DNA of 64,000 bases, taken from positions 242,843 to 306,842 of the forward strand of contig NZ_RBIE01000002.1 in assembly GCF_003633715.1 (NCBI RefSeq), written 5' to 3'. The position numbers and the translations under genes were made by a program. The notes under the pieces are model-generated. The model did no database searches. It was not told the DNA's origin and saw nothing but the letters and a program-made list of their open reading frames with translations. Position 1 is the first letter of the stretch. Every line of letters begins with the position of its first letter. The stretch is from Thermovibrio guaymasensis. GTDB lineage: Bacteria; Aquificota; Aquificia; Desulfurobacteriales; Desulfurobacteriaceae. Positions 55,849-64,000 of this stretch are shown here, in pieces.

Positions 55849-56214
55849 CTAAAATTCAAGTCCACCTTCCCTTGCACCTTCAGCAAGGGCTTTAATACGG
55901 CCGTGGTAGATAAATCCTCCACGGTCAAAAACGACTTTCTTTATACCTTTCTCTAGAGCTCTCTGAGCGATAAGCTTACCAACCTCATAAGCCTCTTGAG
56001 TCTTTGTAAGCTCGGCAAGTTTCGGACGGAGCTCTCTATCCAGGGTTGATGCAGAAACTAGAGTAACTCCTTTAGTATCGTCAATAATCTGTGCGTATAT
56101 GTGCTTTAAGCTTTTATAAACTGCAAGCCTTGGCCTTTCAGGAGTTCCAAAAATCTTCTTTCTTACCCTCCTGTGCTTCTTTGCTATCCTTTCGCGTCTG
56201 GTTAACTTAGCCAT
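55849..56214 (-). CDS. rplR: 50S ribosomal protein L18
   Basis: A 121-residue 5S rRNA-binding protein: [20 protein letters not shown] near 23-42 and the end [14 protein letters not shown] are conserved. Confidence 0.97.
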   Translation of the reverse strand: MAKLTRRERIAKKHRRVRKKIFGTPERPRLAVYKSLKHIYAQIIDDTKGVTLVSASTLDRELRPKLAELTKTQEAYEVGKLIAQRALEKGIKKVVFDRGGFIYHGRIKALAEGAREGGLEF

Positions 56215-56234
56215 CTTCTCTCCCCTTTTAAGGA

Positions 56235-56777
56235 TTACTTCTTAGCAGACTTACCAGGCTTGAGAATAATCTTCTCACCCCTATACCTAATACCTTTACC
56301 TTTGTAAGGCTCTGGTGGTCTAAAGGAACGAATCTCAGCCGCAACTTGACCTACCTTCTGCTTATCAATTCCACGAACGTAGATGTTGTTATCCCTATCA
56401 ACCTCTATCTGAATTCCCTCAGGAATCTTATAGAGGACAGGGTGTGAAAAACCTAAGTGGAGTTCAAGGGTATCACCCTTTACAAAGGCCCTGTAACCGA
56501 GACCTTTAACCTCAAGAACCTTCTCAAAGCCCTTTGAAACTCCAATTACCATGTTGTTGATGAGAGCTCTCGTAGTTCCGTGGAGAGCTCTCATCTGCTT
56601 TTCATCGTTAGGCCTTTCAACTATAACCTTATTATCCTCAACCTTAATTGTAAGCTTTGGGTTAAAAGTAAATTCAAGCTGTCCTTTAGGACCTTTAACT
56701 ATAACGTGATTCCCAGGCTTAACCTCAACTGTTACGCCCTGTGGTATCTCAACGGGAAGCCTTCCTATCCTTGACAT
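56235..56777 (-). CDS. rplF: 50S ribosomal protein L6
   Basis: A 180-residue two-domain protein: [18 protein letters not shown] start and the [13 protein letters not shown] signature (about 152-164). Confidence 0.98.
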   Translation of the reverse strand: MSRIGRLPVEIPQGVTVEVKPGNHVIVKGPKGQLEFTFNPKLTIKVEDNKVIVERPNDEKQMRALHGTTRALINNMVIGVSKGFEKVLEVKGLGYRAFVKGDTLELHLGFSHPVLYKIPEGIQIEVDRDNNIYVRGIDKQKVGQVAAEIRSFRPPEPYKGKGIRYRGEKIILKPGKSAKK

Positions 56778-56801
56778 CTTTCCACTCCTTCTCCTTTGGT
56801 T

Positions 56802-57224
56802 TTACCAGACGTAGCAGAGGACTTCTCCGCCTACGCCGAGCTTCCTGGCCTTGTAACCGGGGATAATCCCTTTGTTAGTTGAAAGAATCGCAACTCCAAG
56901 GCCAGCCTTAACAAGTGGAATCTCATCCTTACCGACGTAAATCCTCCTACCGGGCTTTGAAACCCTCTTAATCTCGTTTATAACCCTCTCCTTATTAGGA
57001 CCGTACTTAAGGTGAACTCTTATCAACTTTTTCTTGTTCTCAGGGTTCTTAGCCCTCTTAAAAGGCTCCTCAATAATCTCGTAGTCCTTTATGAAACCTT
57101 CCTCTTTAAGGATCTTAGCAATAGCCTCATTCACCTTTGAGTAAGGAGCGTCTGTGTACTCCTTGTAAACAAGGTTTGCGTTCCTAATCCTCGTCAGGAA
57201 ATCGGAAACTGTATCCATCATCAT
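56802..57224 (-). CDS. rpsH: 30S ribosomal protein S8
   Basis: A 140-residue 16S-binding protein; [16 protein letters not shown] start and [20 protein letters not shown]-terminal signature. Three Met codons open the gene, so the exact start is open. S8 is the classic autoregulator of the spc operon. Confidence 0.97.
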   Translation of the reverse strand: MMMDTVSDFLTRIRNANLVYKEYTDAPYSKVNEAIAKILKEEGFIKDYEIIEEPFKRAKNPENKKKLIRVHLKYGPNKERVINEIKRVSKPGRRIYVGKDEIPLVKAGLGVAILSTNKGIIPGYKARKLGVGGEVLCYVW

Positions 57225-57251
57225 GGCTTCTCTACCCCTCTTACCGTGTTT

Positions 57252-57437
57252 TTACCAGCTGGCCTTCTTTAGGCCTGGAATTTTACCTTGGAGAGCAAGT
57301 GTTCTAAAGCAGAGCCTGCACATTCCAAACTCCCTTATGAATCCTCTAGGACGCCCACATAAGGGACACCTGTTGTACTTCCTAACCTTGTACTTAGGCT
57401 CTTTCTGAGCTTTAACAATCAAAGCTTTCCTTGCCAT
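57252..57437 (-). CDS. rpsN: 30S ribosomal protein S14 type Z
   Basis: A 61-residue zinc form: [20 protein letters not shown] gives two C-x2-C pairs. The short zinc S14 is typical for thermophiles and many Gram-positives. Confidence 0.98.
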   Translation of the reverse strand: MARKALIVKAQKEPKYKVRKYNRCPLCGRPRGFIREFGMCRLCFRTLALQGKIPGLKKASW

Positions 57438-57454
57438 AAACTCCTCCTAATCAA

Positions 57455-58012
57455 TTACTTCCTAAATGGGAAACCGAGAGCTTCAAGGAGGGCTTTAGCC
57501 TCCTCATCAGTTTCAGCAGTTGTAACGATTGTAATGTTCATTCCCCTAATCTTGTCAACTTTATCGTAATCAATTTCAGGGAAAACAGTCTGTTCCTCTA
57601 AACCAAAGTTGTAGTTGCCCCTTCCATCAAAGGACTTAGGGGAGAGTCCTTTAAAGTCCCTCGTTCTTGGAAGGGCAATTGAAATAAGCCTGTCAAGGAA
57701 CTCCCACATCCTATCGCGCCTTAGTGTAACCTTAGCTCCTATGGGCATTCCCTTACGGAGCTTAAAGCCAGCTTCAGAACGCTTGGCCCTCCTAACGGAA
57801 GGCTTTTGGCCTGTAATAAGGGCGAGGTCGTTCATAGCATTTTCAAGCTCCTTAATGTTCTGAACGGCCTCACCTACACCCATGTTAACAACTATCTTCT
57901 CAATCTTTGGAACTTCCATAACGTTCTTATATCCAAACTTCTTCATAAGAGCAGGAATCACCTCTTCCTGATATCTCTTCTTAAGTCTTGGAATGTACTT
58001 CTCCTCTGCCAT
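57455..58012 (-). CDS. rplE: 50S ribosomal protein L5
   Basis: A 185-residue 5S rRNA-binding protein; the [15 protein letters not shown] block (about 36-50) and [20 protein letters not shown] near 118 are conserved. Confidence 0.98.
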   Translation of the reverse strand: MAEEKYIPRLKKRYQEEVIPALMKKFGYKNVMEVPKIEKIVVNMGVGEAVQNIKELENAMNDLALITGQKPSVRRAKRSEAGFKLRKGMPIGAKVTLRRDRMWEFLDRLISIALPRTRDFKGLSPKSFDGRGNYNFGLEEQTVFPEIDYDKVDKIRGMNITIVTTAETDEEAKALLEALGFPFRK

Positions 58013-58033
58013 AACTCCTCCTTAAAGGGCGGA

Positions 58034-58387
58034 TTACCGACCCGCCTTCTTTGGTTTGCTGATTTCGCTAATAATTTCACCTGATTTCTTAGCGTAGCGA
58101 ACTTTTTTGCCGTCAACAAACTTTATGCCAACTCTTGTAGGTTGGCCAGTTTTAGGGTCAACAAGCATTACGTTGCTGATGTGAATCGGAGCTTCCCTCT
58201 CAATGATTCCGCCCTCTGGGTACTTCTGGCTTGGGCGGAGGTGTTTCTTAACGATCCTTACACCCTCAACAATTACCCTCTCTTCCTCGGGAAGGACCTT
58301 TAAGACTTTACCAACCTTTCCCTTGTCCTTCCCTGCTATTACTACAACTTTGTCGCCTGCCTTTATCTTAAACTTCTTCTTAGCCAT
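58034..58387 (-). CDS. rplX: 50S ribosomal protein L24
   Basis: A 117-residue assembly starter with a KOW motif ([20 protein letters not shown], about 9-28). Its C-terminal extension ([18 protein letters not shown]) is somewhat longer than in Escherichia coli. Confidence 0.97.
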   Translation of the reverse strand: MAKKKFKIKAGDKVVVIAGKDKGKVGKVLKVLPEEERVIVEGVRIVKKHLRPSQKYPEGGIIEREAPIHISNVMLVDPKTGQPTRVGIKFVDGKKVRYAKKSGEIISEISKPKKAGR

Positions 58388-58401
58388 TTAAATCCTCCCT
58401 A

Positions 58402-58770
58402 TTAAATAACTTCAGGAGCAAGGGTCGTAATCTTTGTAAACCCTTTCTGCCTTGCCTCCCTTGCAACTGGGCCGAGAATACGAGTTCCAAGGGGTTCTCC
58501 CTGCTTGTTTAGGAGAACGCAGGCGTTATCGTCAAACTTGATGTAAGTTCCGTCAGGACGCCTCACCTCTTTCTTAGTCCTAACTACTACTGCCCTGTAA
58601 ACCTCTCCCTTCTTAGCAGTAGCGTTAGGAATTGCGTCCTTTACTGTAACAACTATTTGATCACCAAGGGAGGCATACTTCCTGTTAGAACCTCCGAGTA
58701 CCCTAATACACTGAACTCTTTTCGCTCCTGTATTATCTGTAACGTTAAGGTAAGTTTGAACCTGAATCAT
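58402..58770 (-). CDS. rplN: 50S ribosomal protein L14
   Basis: A 122-residue core protein; [19 protein letters not shown] start and [13 protein letters not shown] near the end are conserved. Confidence 0.98.
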   Translation of the reverse strand: MIQVQTYLNVTDNTGAKRVQCIRVLGGSNRKYASLGDQIVVTVKDAIPNATAKKGEVYRAVVVRTKKEVRRPDGTYIKFDDNACVLLNKQGEPLGTRILGPVAREARQKGFTKITTLAPEVI

Positions 58771-58794
58771 CTCCTCACTCCTTCAATAAAGGAT

Positions 58795-59085
58795 TTACTC
58801 CTCTGGAGTCTCGGCTTCACCGAGCTTCTTGGCCTTCTCAATAATCTCAACGACCCTCCACCTCTTATGCCTTGAGAGGGGACGGGTCTCCATGATCTTT
58901 ACAACGTCACCAACTTGACACTGGTTAAGTTCATCGTGAGCCATGTACTTCTTAGACTTCTTAACCCTCTTACCGTAGAGGGGGTGACGAAACTCCCTTG
59001 TAACCCTTACAACAACGGTCTTATCCATCTTATCACTAACTACAACTCCAACCCTTACTTTCCTTCTGTTGAGCCTTTCTGCCAT
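58795..59085 (-). CDS. rpsQ: 30S ribosomal protein S17
   Basis: A 96-residue OB-fold protein: [20 protein letters not shown] near the start and [20 protein letters not shown] (about 58-77). An acidic tail (LGEAETPEE) extends the end. Confidence 0.97.
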   Translation of the reverse strand: MAERLNRRKVRVGVVVSDKMDKTVVVRVTREFRHPLYGKRVKKSKKYMAHDELNQCQVGDVVKIMETRPLSRHKRWRVVEIIEKAKKLGEAETPEE

Positions 59086-59096
59086 ATCTTCCTCCG

Positions 59097-59297
59097 TTAA
59101 GCCTTAACGCCGCGCTCTCTGAGTATGGTTAAAATACGGGCAATTTGACGCCTTACCTTGCGGATCTCCATAGGATTCTCAAGCTGACCAAAGACGTTTT
59201 TAAAACGAAGTTTGAGGAGCTTTTCCTTCAACTCAACTACCATTTTCTGGAGCTCCTCAGTTGACTTCTGCCTTAACTCCTCAGTGTACTTTTTCAT
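59097..59297 (-). CDS. rpmC: 50S ribosomal protein L29
   Basis: A 66-residue two-helix protein near the exit tunnel; [20 protein letters not shown] and the [12 protein letters not shown] signature fit. Confidence 0.96.
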   Translation of the reverse strand: MKKYTEELRQKSTEELQKMVVELKEKLLKLRFKNVFGQLENPMEIRKVRRQIARILTILRERGVKA

Positions 59298-59300
59298 CTT

Positions 59301-59729
59301 TTACTCCTCACCAGCTGGAGTTTCTTCTCTCTTAACGATTCTACACTTCATAGGAAGTTTATGTATAGCAAGCCTTAAAGCTTCCATTGCAACGTCTTCA
59401 GGAACACCGGCAACTTCAAACATTATTCTACCGGGAAGAACCTTTGCAACCCAGGTCTCTACGTTACCTTTACCTTTACCCATACGGGTTTCAAGGGGCT
59501 TCTTAGTGTAAGGTTTATCTGGGAAGATCCTAATCCAAACCTTACCGCCCCTCTTCATAGTTCTGGTCATAGCAACCCTTGCAGCCTCAATTTGGTTAGT
59601 TGTAACGTAATGAGGCTCAAGGGCCTGAATTCCATAGTCACCGAAAGCAAGCCTATTTCCGCGGTAAGACTTACCCTTTAACCTACCTCTCTGCTGCTTT
59701 CTATACTTGGTTCTCCTTGGCATTAACAT
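59301..59729 (-). CDS. rplP: 50S ribosomal protein L16
   Basis: A 142-residue protein at the A site; [16 protein letters not shown] start and [19 protein letters not shown] near 82. ATG 59729 has GAGGTGAG about 9 bases ahead; ATG 59723 is possible. Confidence 0.97.
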   Translation of the reverse strand: MLMPRRTKYRKQQRGRLKGKSYRGNRLAFGDYGIQALEPHYVTTNQIEAARVAMTRTMKRGGKVWIRIFPDKPYTKKPLETRMGKGKGNVETWVAKVLPGRIMFEVAGVPEDVAMEALRLAIHKLPMKCRIVKREETPAGEE

Positions 59730-59731
59730 GA

Positions 59732-60430
59732 CTACTCACCTCTCGCCATCTCTTGTTTTACTTCTTTCTCAATCTTCTTAAGGAGTTCCTCTGTTTCATC
59801 CTTGTAAACATCACCTTTGTAAATCCAGACCTTAACGCCAATAACACCGTACTTAGTCTTTGCTATTGCAGTGCCATAATCTATATCTGCCCTAATTGTC
59901 TGCAAAGGTACCCTTCCTTCCCTGTACCACTCTTTACGGGCCATATCGGCACCGCCAAGCCTTCCAGCACACATAACCTTAATTCCTTTAGCGCCCGCCT
60001 TCATGGCGTCCGCAATAACCCTCTTCATGGCGCGCCTGAACGCCACACGGCGCTCTAGCTGTTGAGCAACGTTCTCAGCAACGAGCTGAGCGTTAAGCTG
60101 AGGATACTTCACCTCTTCAATGTTGATGCGAACGCTCTTCCCTGTAAGGTCTTCAAGGAATCTCCTAAGGGCTTTAACTTCAGCTCCCTTCCTTGCGATA
60201 AGGAGACCTGGACGTGCTGCCCAAATTCTGATGTCAATCTTGTCAAGAGTTCTCTCAATGTCTATACGGGCAATTCCAGCGTGGTAGTACTTCTTCTTAA
60301 TAAGGTCACGGATTTTAAGGTCTTCGTGTAGGAAGTTAACGAACTTCCCCTTCTCCTTAACTACCCACTTAGACTCCCAATCCTTAGTAATCCCAAGCCT
60401 AAATCCGATAGGATGTACTTTCTGTCCCAA
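59732..60430 (-). CDS. rpsC: 30S ribosomal protein S3
   Basis: A 232-residue protein at the mRNA entry. [20 protein letters not shown] start, a KH domain (about 60-110) and the C-terminal [20 protein letters not shown] signature (about 150-169). Confidence 0.98.
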   Translation of the reverse strand: MGQKVHPIGFRLGITKDWESKWVVKEKGKFVNFLHEDLKIRDLIKKKYYHAGIARIDIERTLDKIDIRIWAARPGLLIARKGAEVKALRRFLEDLTGKSVRINIEEVKYPQLNAQLVAENVAQQLERRVAFRRAMKRVIADAMKAGAKGIKVMCAGRLGGADMARKEWYREGRVPLQTIRADIDYGTAIAKTKYGVIGVKVWIYKGDVYKDETEELLKKIEKEVKQEMARGE

Positions 60431-60444
60431 GGTTTACCCCCAAA

Positions 60445-60843
60445 TTACTTTTTTGCTTCCGGTTTCCCTACCACAACCGTAATGTGGCAGGTTCTGCGCC
60501 TAATAATATTAGCCCTACCCATAGCTCTTGGCCTTACCCTCTTCATTGTAGGACCTTCATCTACGTAAGCCCTCTTAACGATAAGCTCTTCAGGGTCAAG
60601 GCCTTTTTGCTCAGCATTTGCAATAGCACTCTTTAAGACCTTTTCAACCATCCTTGCAGCTTTCTTAGGTGAGTTCTGGAGGATTGCAAGGGCTTGCTCT
60701 ACGTGTTTACCCCTTATAAGGTCAACAACGAGCCTTACTTTTGAGGCCGACATACGGGCCCTTCTCCAGATTGCCCTTGCCTCTACAGGGATCTCAAAAC
60801 CCCTTTCACCCTCTCTGTAGTATTCCCTCTGTTCAACAGCCAT
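60445..60843 (-). CDS. rplV: 50S ribosomal protein L22
   Basis: A 132-residue protein lining the exit tunnel. [20 protein letters not shown] (about 29-48) and the tunnel loop near [20 protein letters not shown]. It has an N-terminal extension of about 20 residues ([15 protein letters not shown]). Confidence 0.97.
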   Translation of the reverse strand: MAVEQREYYREGERGFEIPVEARAIWRRARMSASKVRLVVDLIRGKHVEQALAILQNSPKKAARMVEKVLKSAIANAEQKGLDPEELIVKRAYVDEGPTMKRVRPRAMGRANIIRRRTCHITVVVGKPEAKK

Positions 60844-60856
60844 CTTCTACCTCTCC

Positions 60857-61135
60857 TTACTTCTTCTTAGCTACTTTCTGTCCAGCGTGACCACGGAAAG
60901 TTCTGGTAAGTGAGAACTCACCAAGCCTGTGGCCTACCATCTGCTCCGTAACGTAAACGGGAATAAACTTCTGGCCGTTGTAAACGGCAAAGGTGTGGCC
61001 GATGAACTCGGGAACGATTGTACATGCCCTATCCCACACCTTTATAACTTTCTTCTCTCCCGTTTCGTTCATCTTACGGACTTTCTTAAGTATTTTAGGG
61101 TTCACGTAAGGACCCTTTTTCAGTGAACGGCCCAT
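60857..61135 (-). CDS. rpsS: 30S ribosomal protein S19
   Basis: A 92-residue head protein; [18 protein letters not shown] start and [18 protein letters not shown] near 70 match the family. Confidence 0.98.
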   Translation of the reverse strand: MGRSLKKGPYVNPKILKKVRKMNETGEKKVIKVWDRACTIVPEFIGHTFAVYNGQKFIPVYVTEQMVGHRLGEFSLTRTFRGHAGQKVAKKK

Positions 61136-61144
61136 TTAAACCTC

Positions 61145-61972
61145 CTACTTCTGATTACGGCGTTTAATGATGAACTTATCAGAGTACTTCTTAGCACGCC
61201 TAGTTTTGTATCCTTTGGTAGGCTGACCCCAAGGAGTAACAGGGTGCTTACCGAACGTTCTACCTTCACCACCTCCGTGGGGGTGATCAACTGGGTTCAT
61301 AGCAGTACCACGAACTGTTGGCCTGATACCGAGCCACCTTGAACGACCGGCCTTACCAAGAACGATGTTCTCGTGGTCAAGGTTTCCAACTTGACCAATT
61401 GTAGCCATGCAGTCAAGGTGAACTAGGCGGAGCTCTCCAGATGGAAGTCTAAGCTGTGCGTAGTCTCCCACCTTACCCATAATCTGGGCAAAAGAACCAG
61501 CAGCACGGGCAAGCTGACCGCCCTTACCGGGCTTAAGCTCAACGTTGTGAACAATTGTACCAACGGGAATGTTCCTAAGCGGAAGAGCATTACCTACCTT
61601 AATCTCAGCATCGGGACCTGCAACAACAGTATCCCCGACCTTAAGGCCTTCAGGCCAGATGATGTAGCGCTTTTCACCGTCAGCGTAGACAAGGAGAGCA
61701 ATTCTTGCAGAACGGTTCGGATCGTACTCAATAGCAGCAACCTTTGCAGGAACACCGATCTTATCACGCCTAAAGTCAATTATCCTGTAGCGGCGCTTAT
61801 GGCCACCACCCTTATGGCGACAGGTGATCCTACCCTGGTTATTCCTACCAGTTCCCCTTACAAAGCCGACCGTAAGGGACTTTTCAGGTTCAGTTTTAGT
61901 AATTTCCGCAAAGTCCGAAACGGTCATAAAACGCCTTGAAGGTGTGTATGGCTTAAACCTTTTAATTCCCAT
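61145..61972 (-). CDS. rplB: 50S ribosomal protein L2
   Basis: A 275-residue core protein needed for peptidyl transfer. [20 protein letters not shown] (about 42-61) and [14 protein letters not shown] with the critical His (about 225-238). Confidence 0.98.
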   Translation of the reverse strand: MGIKRFKPYTPSRRFMTVSDFAEITKTEPEKSLTVGFVRGTGRNNQGRITCRHKGGGHKRRYRIIDFRRDKIGVPAKVAAIEYDPNRSARIALLVYADGEKRYIIWPEGLKVGDTVVAGPDAEIKVGNALPLRNIPVGTIVHNVELKPGKGGQLARAAGSFAQIMGKVGDYAQLRLPSGELRLVHLDCMATIGQVGNLDHENIVLGKAGRSRWLGIRPTVRGTAMNPVDHPHGGGEGRTFGKHPVTPWGQPTKGYKTRRAKKYSDKFIIKRRNQK

Positions 61973-61988
61973 TTTTAACTCCTCTTAA

Positions 61989-62312
61989 CTAAAGTTTCTC
62001 AAGGTCAATTTCATAACCGGGCTTAAGGGTTACAACTGCCTTCTTCCAGTCCTTCTTCCTACCACGGAAGAACCTTACACCCTTTCTCTTACCCTTAACG
62101 ATTATCGTATTGACCTTTTCAACCTTAACGCCGAAAATCTTCTCAACTGCCTCCTTGATTTCCGGCTTAGTAGCGTCCATAGCTACTTCAAATGTAACCT
62201 TTGTAATCTTCCTCGGCTCCTTAGTTTTGGAGCTCTTAACCTCAAGGTTTGCAAGCCTTACGCTCTTCTCAGTAATTACAGGGCGCAGGATTATATCATA
62301 GGGGGTTCTCAT
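61989..62312 (-). CDS. rplW: 50S ribosomal protein L23
   Basis: A 107-residue exit-tunnel protein that docks trigger factor and SRP. Start at ATG 62312 (RTPYDIILRPVITEKS) with GGAGAGG ahead, overlapping the rplD stop by 4 bases; the longer frame to 62360 is in rplD. Confidence 0.97.
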   Translation of the reverse strand: MRTPYDIILRPVITEKSVRLANLEVKSSKTKEPRKITKVTFEVAMDATKPEIKEAVEKIFGVKVEKVNTIIVKGKRKGVRFFRGRKKDWKKAVVTLKPGYEIDLEKL

Positions 62313-62935
62313 GACAGCCTCTCCTCTATTTTGGGTAGGATTGACTTGAAAACTACACACTTCTCATAAGCCAAAACGTCGTAAACGTTAAGACCTTCTA
62401 CAGGAAGAACTTTAACGTTAGGAAGGTTCCTAAAGGAAAGGTACGTATTTTCATCAAGCTCAGAAGGGACAACAAGTAGAACTTTAGCATTCTCAAGTCC
62501 GAGGTTTTTAAGGAACTCAACAGCCTGCTTAGTCTTCGGCTTCTCAAATGAGAAGTCCTCAACAACTATGAAGTTACCCTCTTGGAGTCTACCAGCTATT
62601 ACGCTTCTGAGAGCAACCTTTCTAACCTTCTTTGGAAGGTTGTAGGAGTAATCCCTCGGCTTTGGTCCGTGAACAACGCCACCACCAACCCACTGGGGAG
62701 CCCTTATAGAACCTTGCCTTGCCCTACCTGTATGCTTCTGTGGCCAAGGTTTTCTTCCACCACCTCTAACTTCACCACGGGTCTTTGTAGAGTGAGTTCC
62801 CCTTCTCCTCTTAGCAAGCTGCCACTTAACAGTCTCCCAAACGGCATGCTTCTTTATAGGAGCGTTAGCAATTTCATCCTTGATCTGTACAGTTCCTGCT
62901 TCCTGATTGTTAAGGTTTACTACCTTAATCTCCAT
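62309..62935 (-). CDS. rplD: 50S ribosomal protein L4
   Basis: A 208-residue tunnel-lining protein, in some bacteria the S10 operon's autorepressor. The tunnel loop RRGTHSTKTRGEVRGGGRKP (about 44-63) and GRARQGSIRAPQWVGGGVVH are conserved. Confidence 0.98.
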   Translation of the reverse strand: MEIKVVNLNNQEAGTVQIKDEIANAPIKKHAVWETVKWQLAKRRRGTHSTKTRGEVRGGGRKPWPQKHTGRARQGSIRAPQWVGGGVVHGPKPRDYSYNLPKKVRKVALRSVIAGRLQEGNFIVVEDFSFEKPKTKQAVEFLKNLGLENAKVLLVVPSELDENTYLSFRNLPNVKVLPVEGLNVYDVLAYEKCVVFKSILPKIEERLS

Positions 62936-62945
62936 TTCTCACCCC

Positions 62946-63572
62946 TTACTTTCCTTTAACTATTACAAGACCTCCCTTGTGTCCGGGAACAGCACCCTTT
63001 ACAAGGATGAGGTTCTTCTCAGGGATAACGTCAACGATTTCAAGGTTCTTAACTGTTACAGTTTCGTTACCGTAATGGCCGGCCATCCTCTTACCTTTAT
63101 GAACCCTTCCGGGGTCTGCACAGGCCCCTATTGAACCGGGTCCCTCATGGAAGTCTGAACCGTGAGAACGCCTACCACCACCAAAACCGTGCCTCTTGTG
63201 GTAACCGGCAAAACCTCTTCCCTTTGACTTACCGGTTACATCAACTTTCTCACCTGGCTTAAAGATCTCAACGGTTATCTTATCGCCAACTGAATACTGA
63301 TCAACGTTATCAAACTTAACCTCTTTAAGCCACCTTGTAGGCTTTATACCAGCCTTCTTAAAGTGACCGAGAAGAGGCTTTGGAAACTTGCTCTCAGCCT
63401 TATTCTTCTCCATAAAGCCAAGCTGGAGGGCACTGTATCCATCCCTCTCAGGAGTCCTCTTCTGAACAACCGTACATGGGCCGGCCTCTATCACAGTAAC
63501 AGCTATAGCTTTACCGTCTTCAGTAAAAACTTGAGTCATTCCAACTTTTCTACCGAGGATACCTTTCATCAC
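62946..63572 (-). CDS. rplC: 50S ribosomal protein L3
   Basis: A 208-residue primary 23S-binding protein; [13 protein letters not shown] start and [20 protein letters not shown] (about 133-152). Two Met codons open it. Confidence 0.98.
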   Translation of the reverse strand: MMKGILGRKVGMTQVFTEDGKAIAVTVIEAGPCTVVQKRTPERDGYSALQLGFMEKNKAESKFPKPLLGHFKKAGIKPTRWLKEVKFDNVDQYSVGDKITVEIFKPGEKVDVTGKSKGRGFAGYHKRHGFGGGRRSHGSDFHEGPGSIGACADPGRVHKGKRMAGHYGNETVTVKNLEIVDVIPEKNLILVKGAVPGHKGGLVIVKGK

Positions 63573-63580
63573 TTCACCTC

Positions 63581-63892
63581 TTAATCAAGCTTTATCTCTA
63601 CATCAACACCGGCGGGAAGCTTAAGGTCCATAAGAGCTTCCACGGTTTGAGGCTTTGGATTTTTAATATCTAGGAGCCTTCTATGCTTCCTTATCTCAAA
63701 CTGCTCCTGTGAGTACTTGTACTTGTGAGGAGAACGAATAACGCTCCACCACGAACGCTTCGTAGGAAGAGGTATGGGACCGGCAACGATCGCGCCAGTC
63801 CTCTTAACTGTATCAATTATCTCCTGAACAGACCTGTCAAGAAGTCTGTGATCATAAGCAGTTAACTTTATTCTAATGCGGTCCTGAGCCAT
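63581..63892 (-). CDS. rpsJ: 30S ribosomal protein S10
   Basis: A 103-residue head protein that also binds NusB in antitermination. [20 protein letters not shown] start and [19 protein letters not shown] near 39. First gene of the S10 block, 16 bases past tuf. Confidence 0.98.
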   Translation of the reverse strand: MAQDRIRIKLTAYDHRLLDRSVQEIIDTVKRTGAIVAGPIPLPTKRSWWSVIRSPHKYKYSQEQFEIRKHRRLLDIKNPKPQTVEALMDLKLPAGVDVEIKLD

Positions 63893-63908
63893 AACTACCC
63901 CTCTCTAA

Positions 63909-64000
63909 TTAGTCAAGAATTTCAGTAACAACACCAGCACCTACTGTCCTTCCACCCTCACGGATAGCAAACCTTAATCCTTCCTCTATAGCTACCGGCT
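63909..64000 (-). CDS. tuf: Elongation factor Tu, 3' end (partial)
   Basis: The last 29 codons are in the window: PVAIEEGLRFAIREGGRTVG, then A-G-V-V-T-E-I-L-D and stop. This is the conserved end of EF-Tu domain 3. The rest lies past the window edge. The arrangement tuf-rpsJ is the usual str/S10 junction. Confidence 0.96.
   Translation of the reverse strand, partial: PVAIEEGLRFAIREGGRTVGAGVVTEILD

Overview
The window reads as chromosome of a thermophilic, anaerobic, Gram-negative bacterium, most likely an Aquificota member close to Desulfurobacteriaceae (Thermovibrio/Desulfurobacterium type). This is inferred from Lys/Glu-rich proteins, AGG/AGA-dominated arginine codons, strong AGGAGG ribosome sites, a split transketolase, a bacterial V/A-type ATPase, an outer-membrane TonB receptor and porin, and a complete S10-spc-alpha ribosomal block. 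No 16S gene is present, so the placement is not proven.

Layout. 1-400: the start of an exported protein (minus strand) behind tandem consensus promoters and a leader that can sequester its ribosome site. 0.4-13 kb: biosynthetic and housekeeping genes (serA, truD, HNH nuclease, guaB, argH, split transketolase, ctpA-type protease, BioH-like hydrolase, LysR regulator, CitE-like lyase, and an SDR epimerase interrupted by a frameshift). 13.7-18 kb: a vitamin B12 uptake operon (btuF-btuC-btuD-btuB, minus strand) behind a cobalamin riboswitch. 18-21.3 kb: aminotransferase, homoserine dehydrogenase, pyrF. 21.4-25.6 kb: an iron locus (feoA-feoA-feoB, a small Cys-bearing membrane protein, a porin). 25.6-31.6 kb: NIL-ferredoxin, nadA, guaA, tRNA-Val/Asp, argC, rpsI, rplM. 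31.7-34.5 kb: tRNA-Ser, tRNA-Asn, a decayed prophage scrap (adenine methylase, holin, truncated endolysin) and tmRNA. 34.5-41.2 kb: MTA phosphorylase, queF, tRNA-Glu, a phosphoesterase-like protein, glutamate synthase. 41.2-48.7 kb: a V/A-type ATPase operon in the order H-C-I-K-F-E-A-B-D, with subunit I frameshifted. 48.7-64 kb (minus strand): rplQ to rpsJ and the 3' end of tuf.

How the genes work together. The B12 operon would be shut by its riboswitch through an L5-L13 kissing loop next to the btuF ribosome site. The feo genes bring in ferrous iron and have a palindrome beside the promoter. The ATPase couples ATP to an ion gradient and has no glutamine in the K-subunit helix, which suggests protons rather than sodium. 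The ribosomal block carries secY, adk, map, infA and rpoA in conserved order.

No clear undescribed system was found. The most useful leads are the two frameshifts (each looks like one G missing from a G run), the anti-Shine-Dalgarno leader at 50-110, the prophage lysis remnant beside tmRNA, a 30-residue membrane microprotein, and a G-quadruplex motif beside tRNA-Glu.
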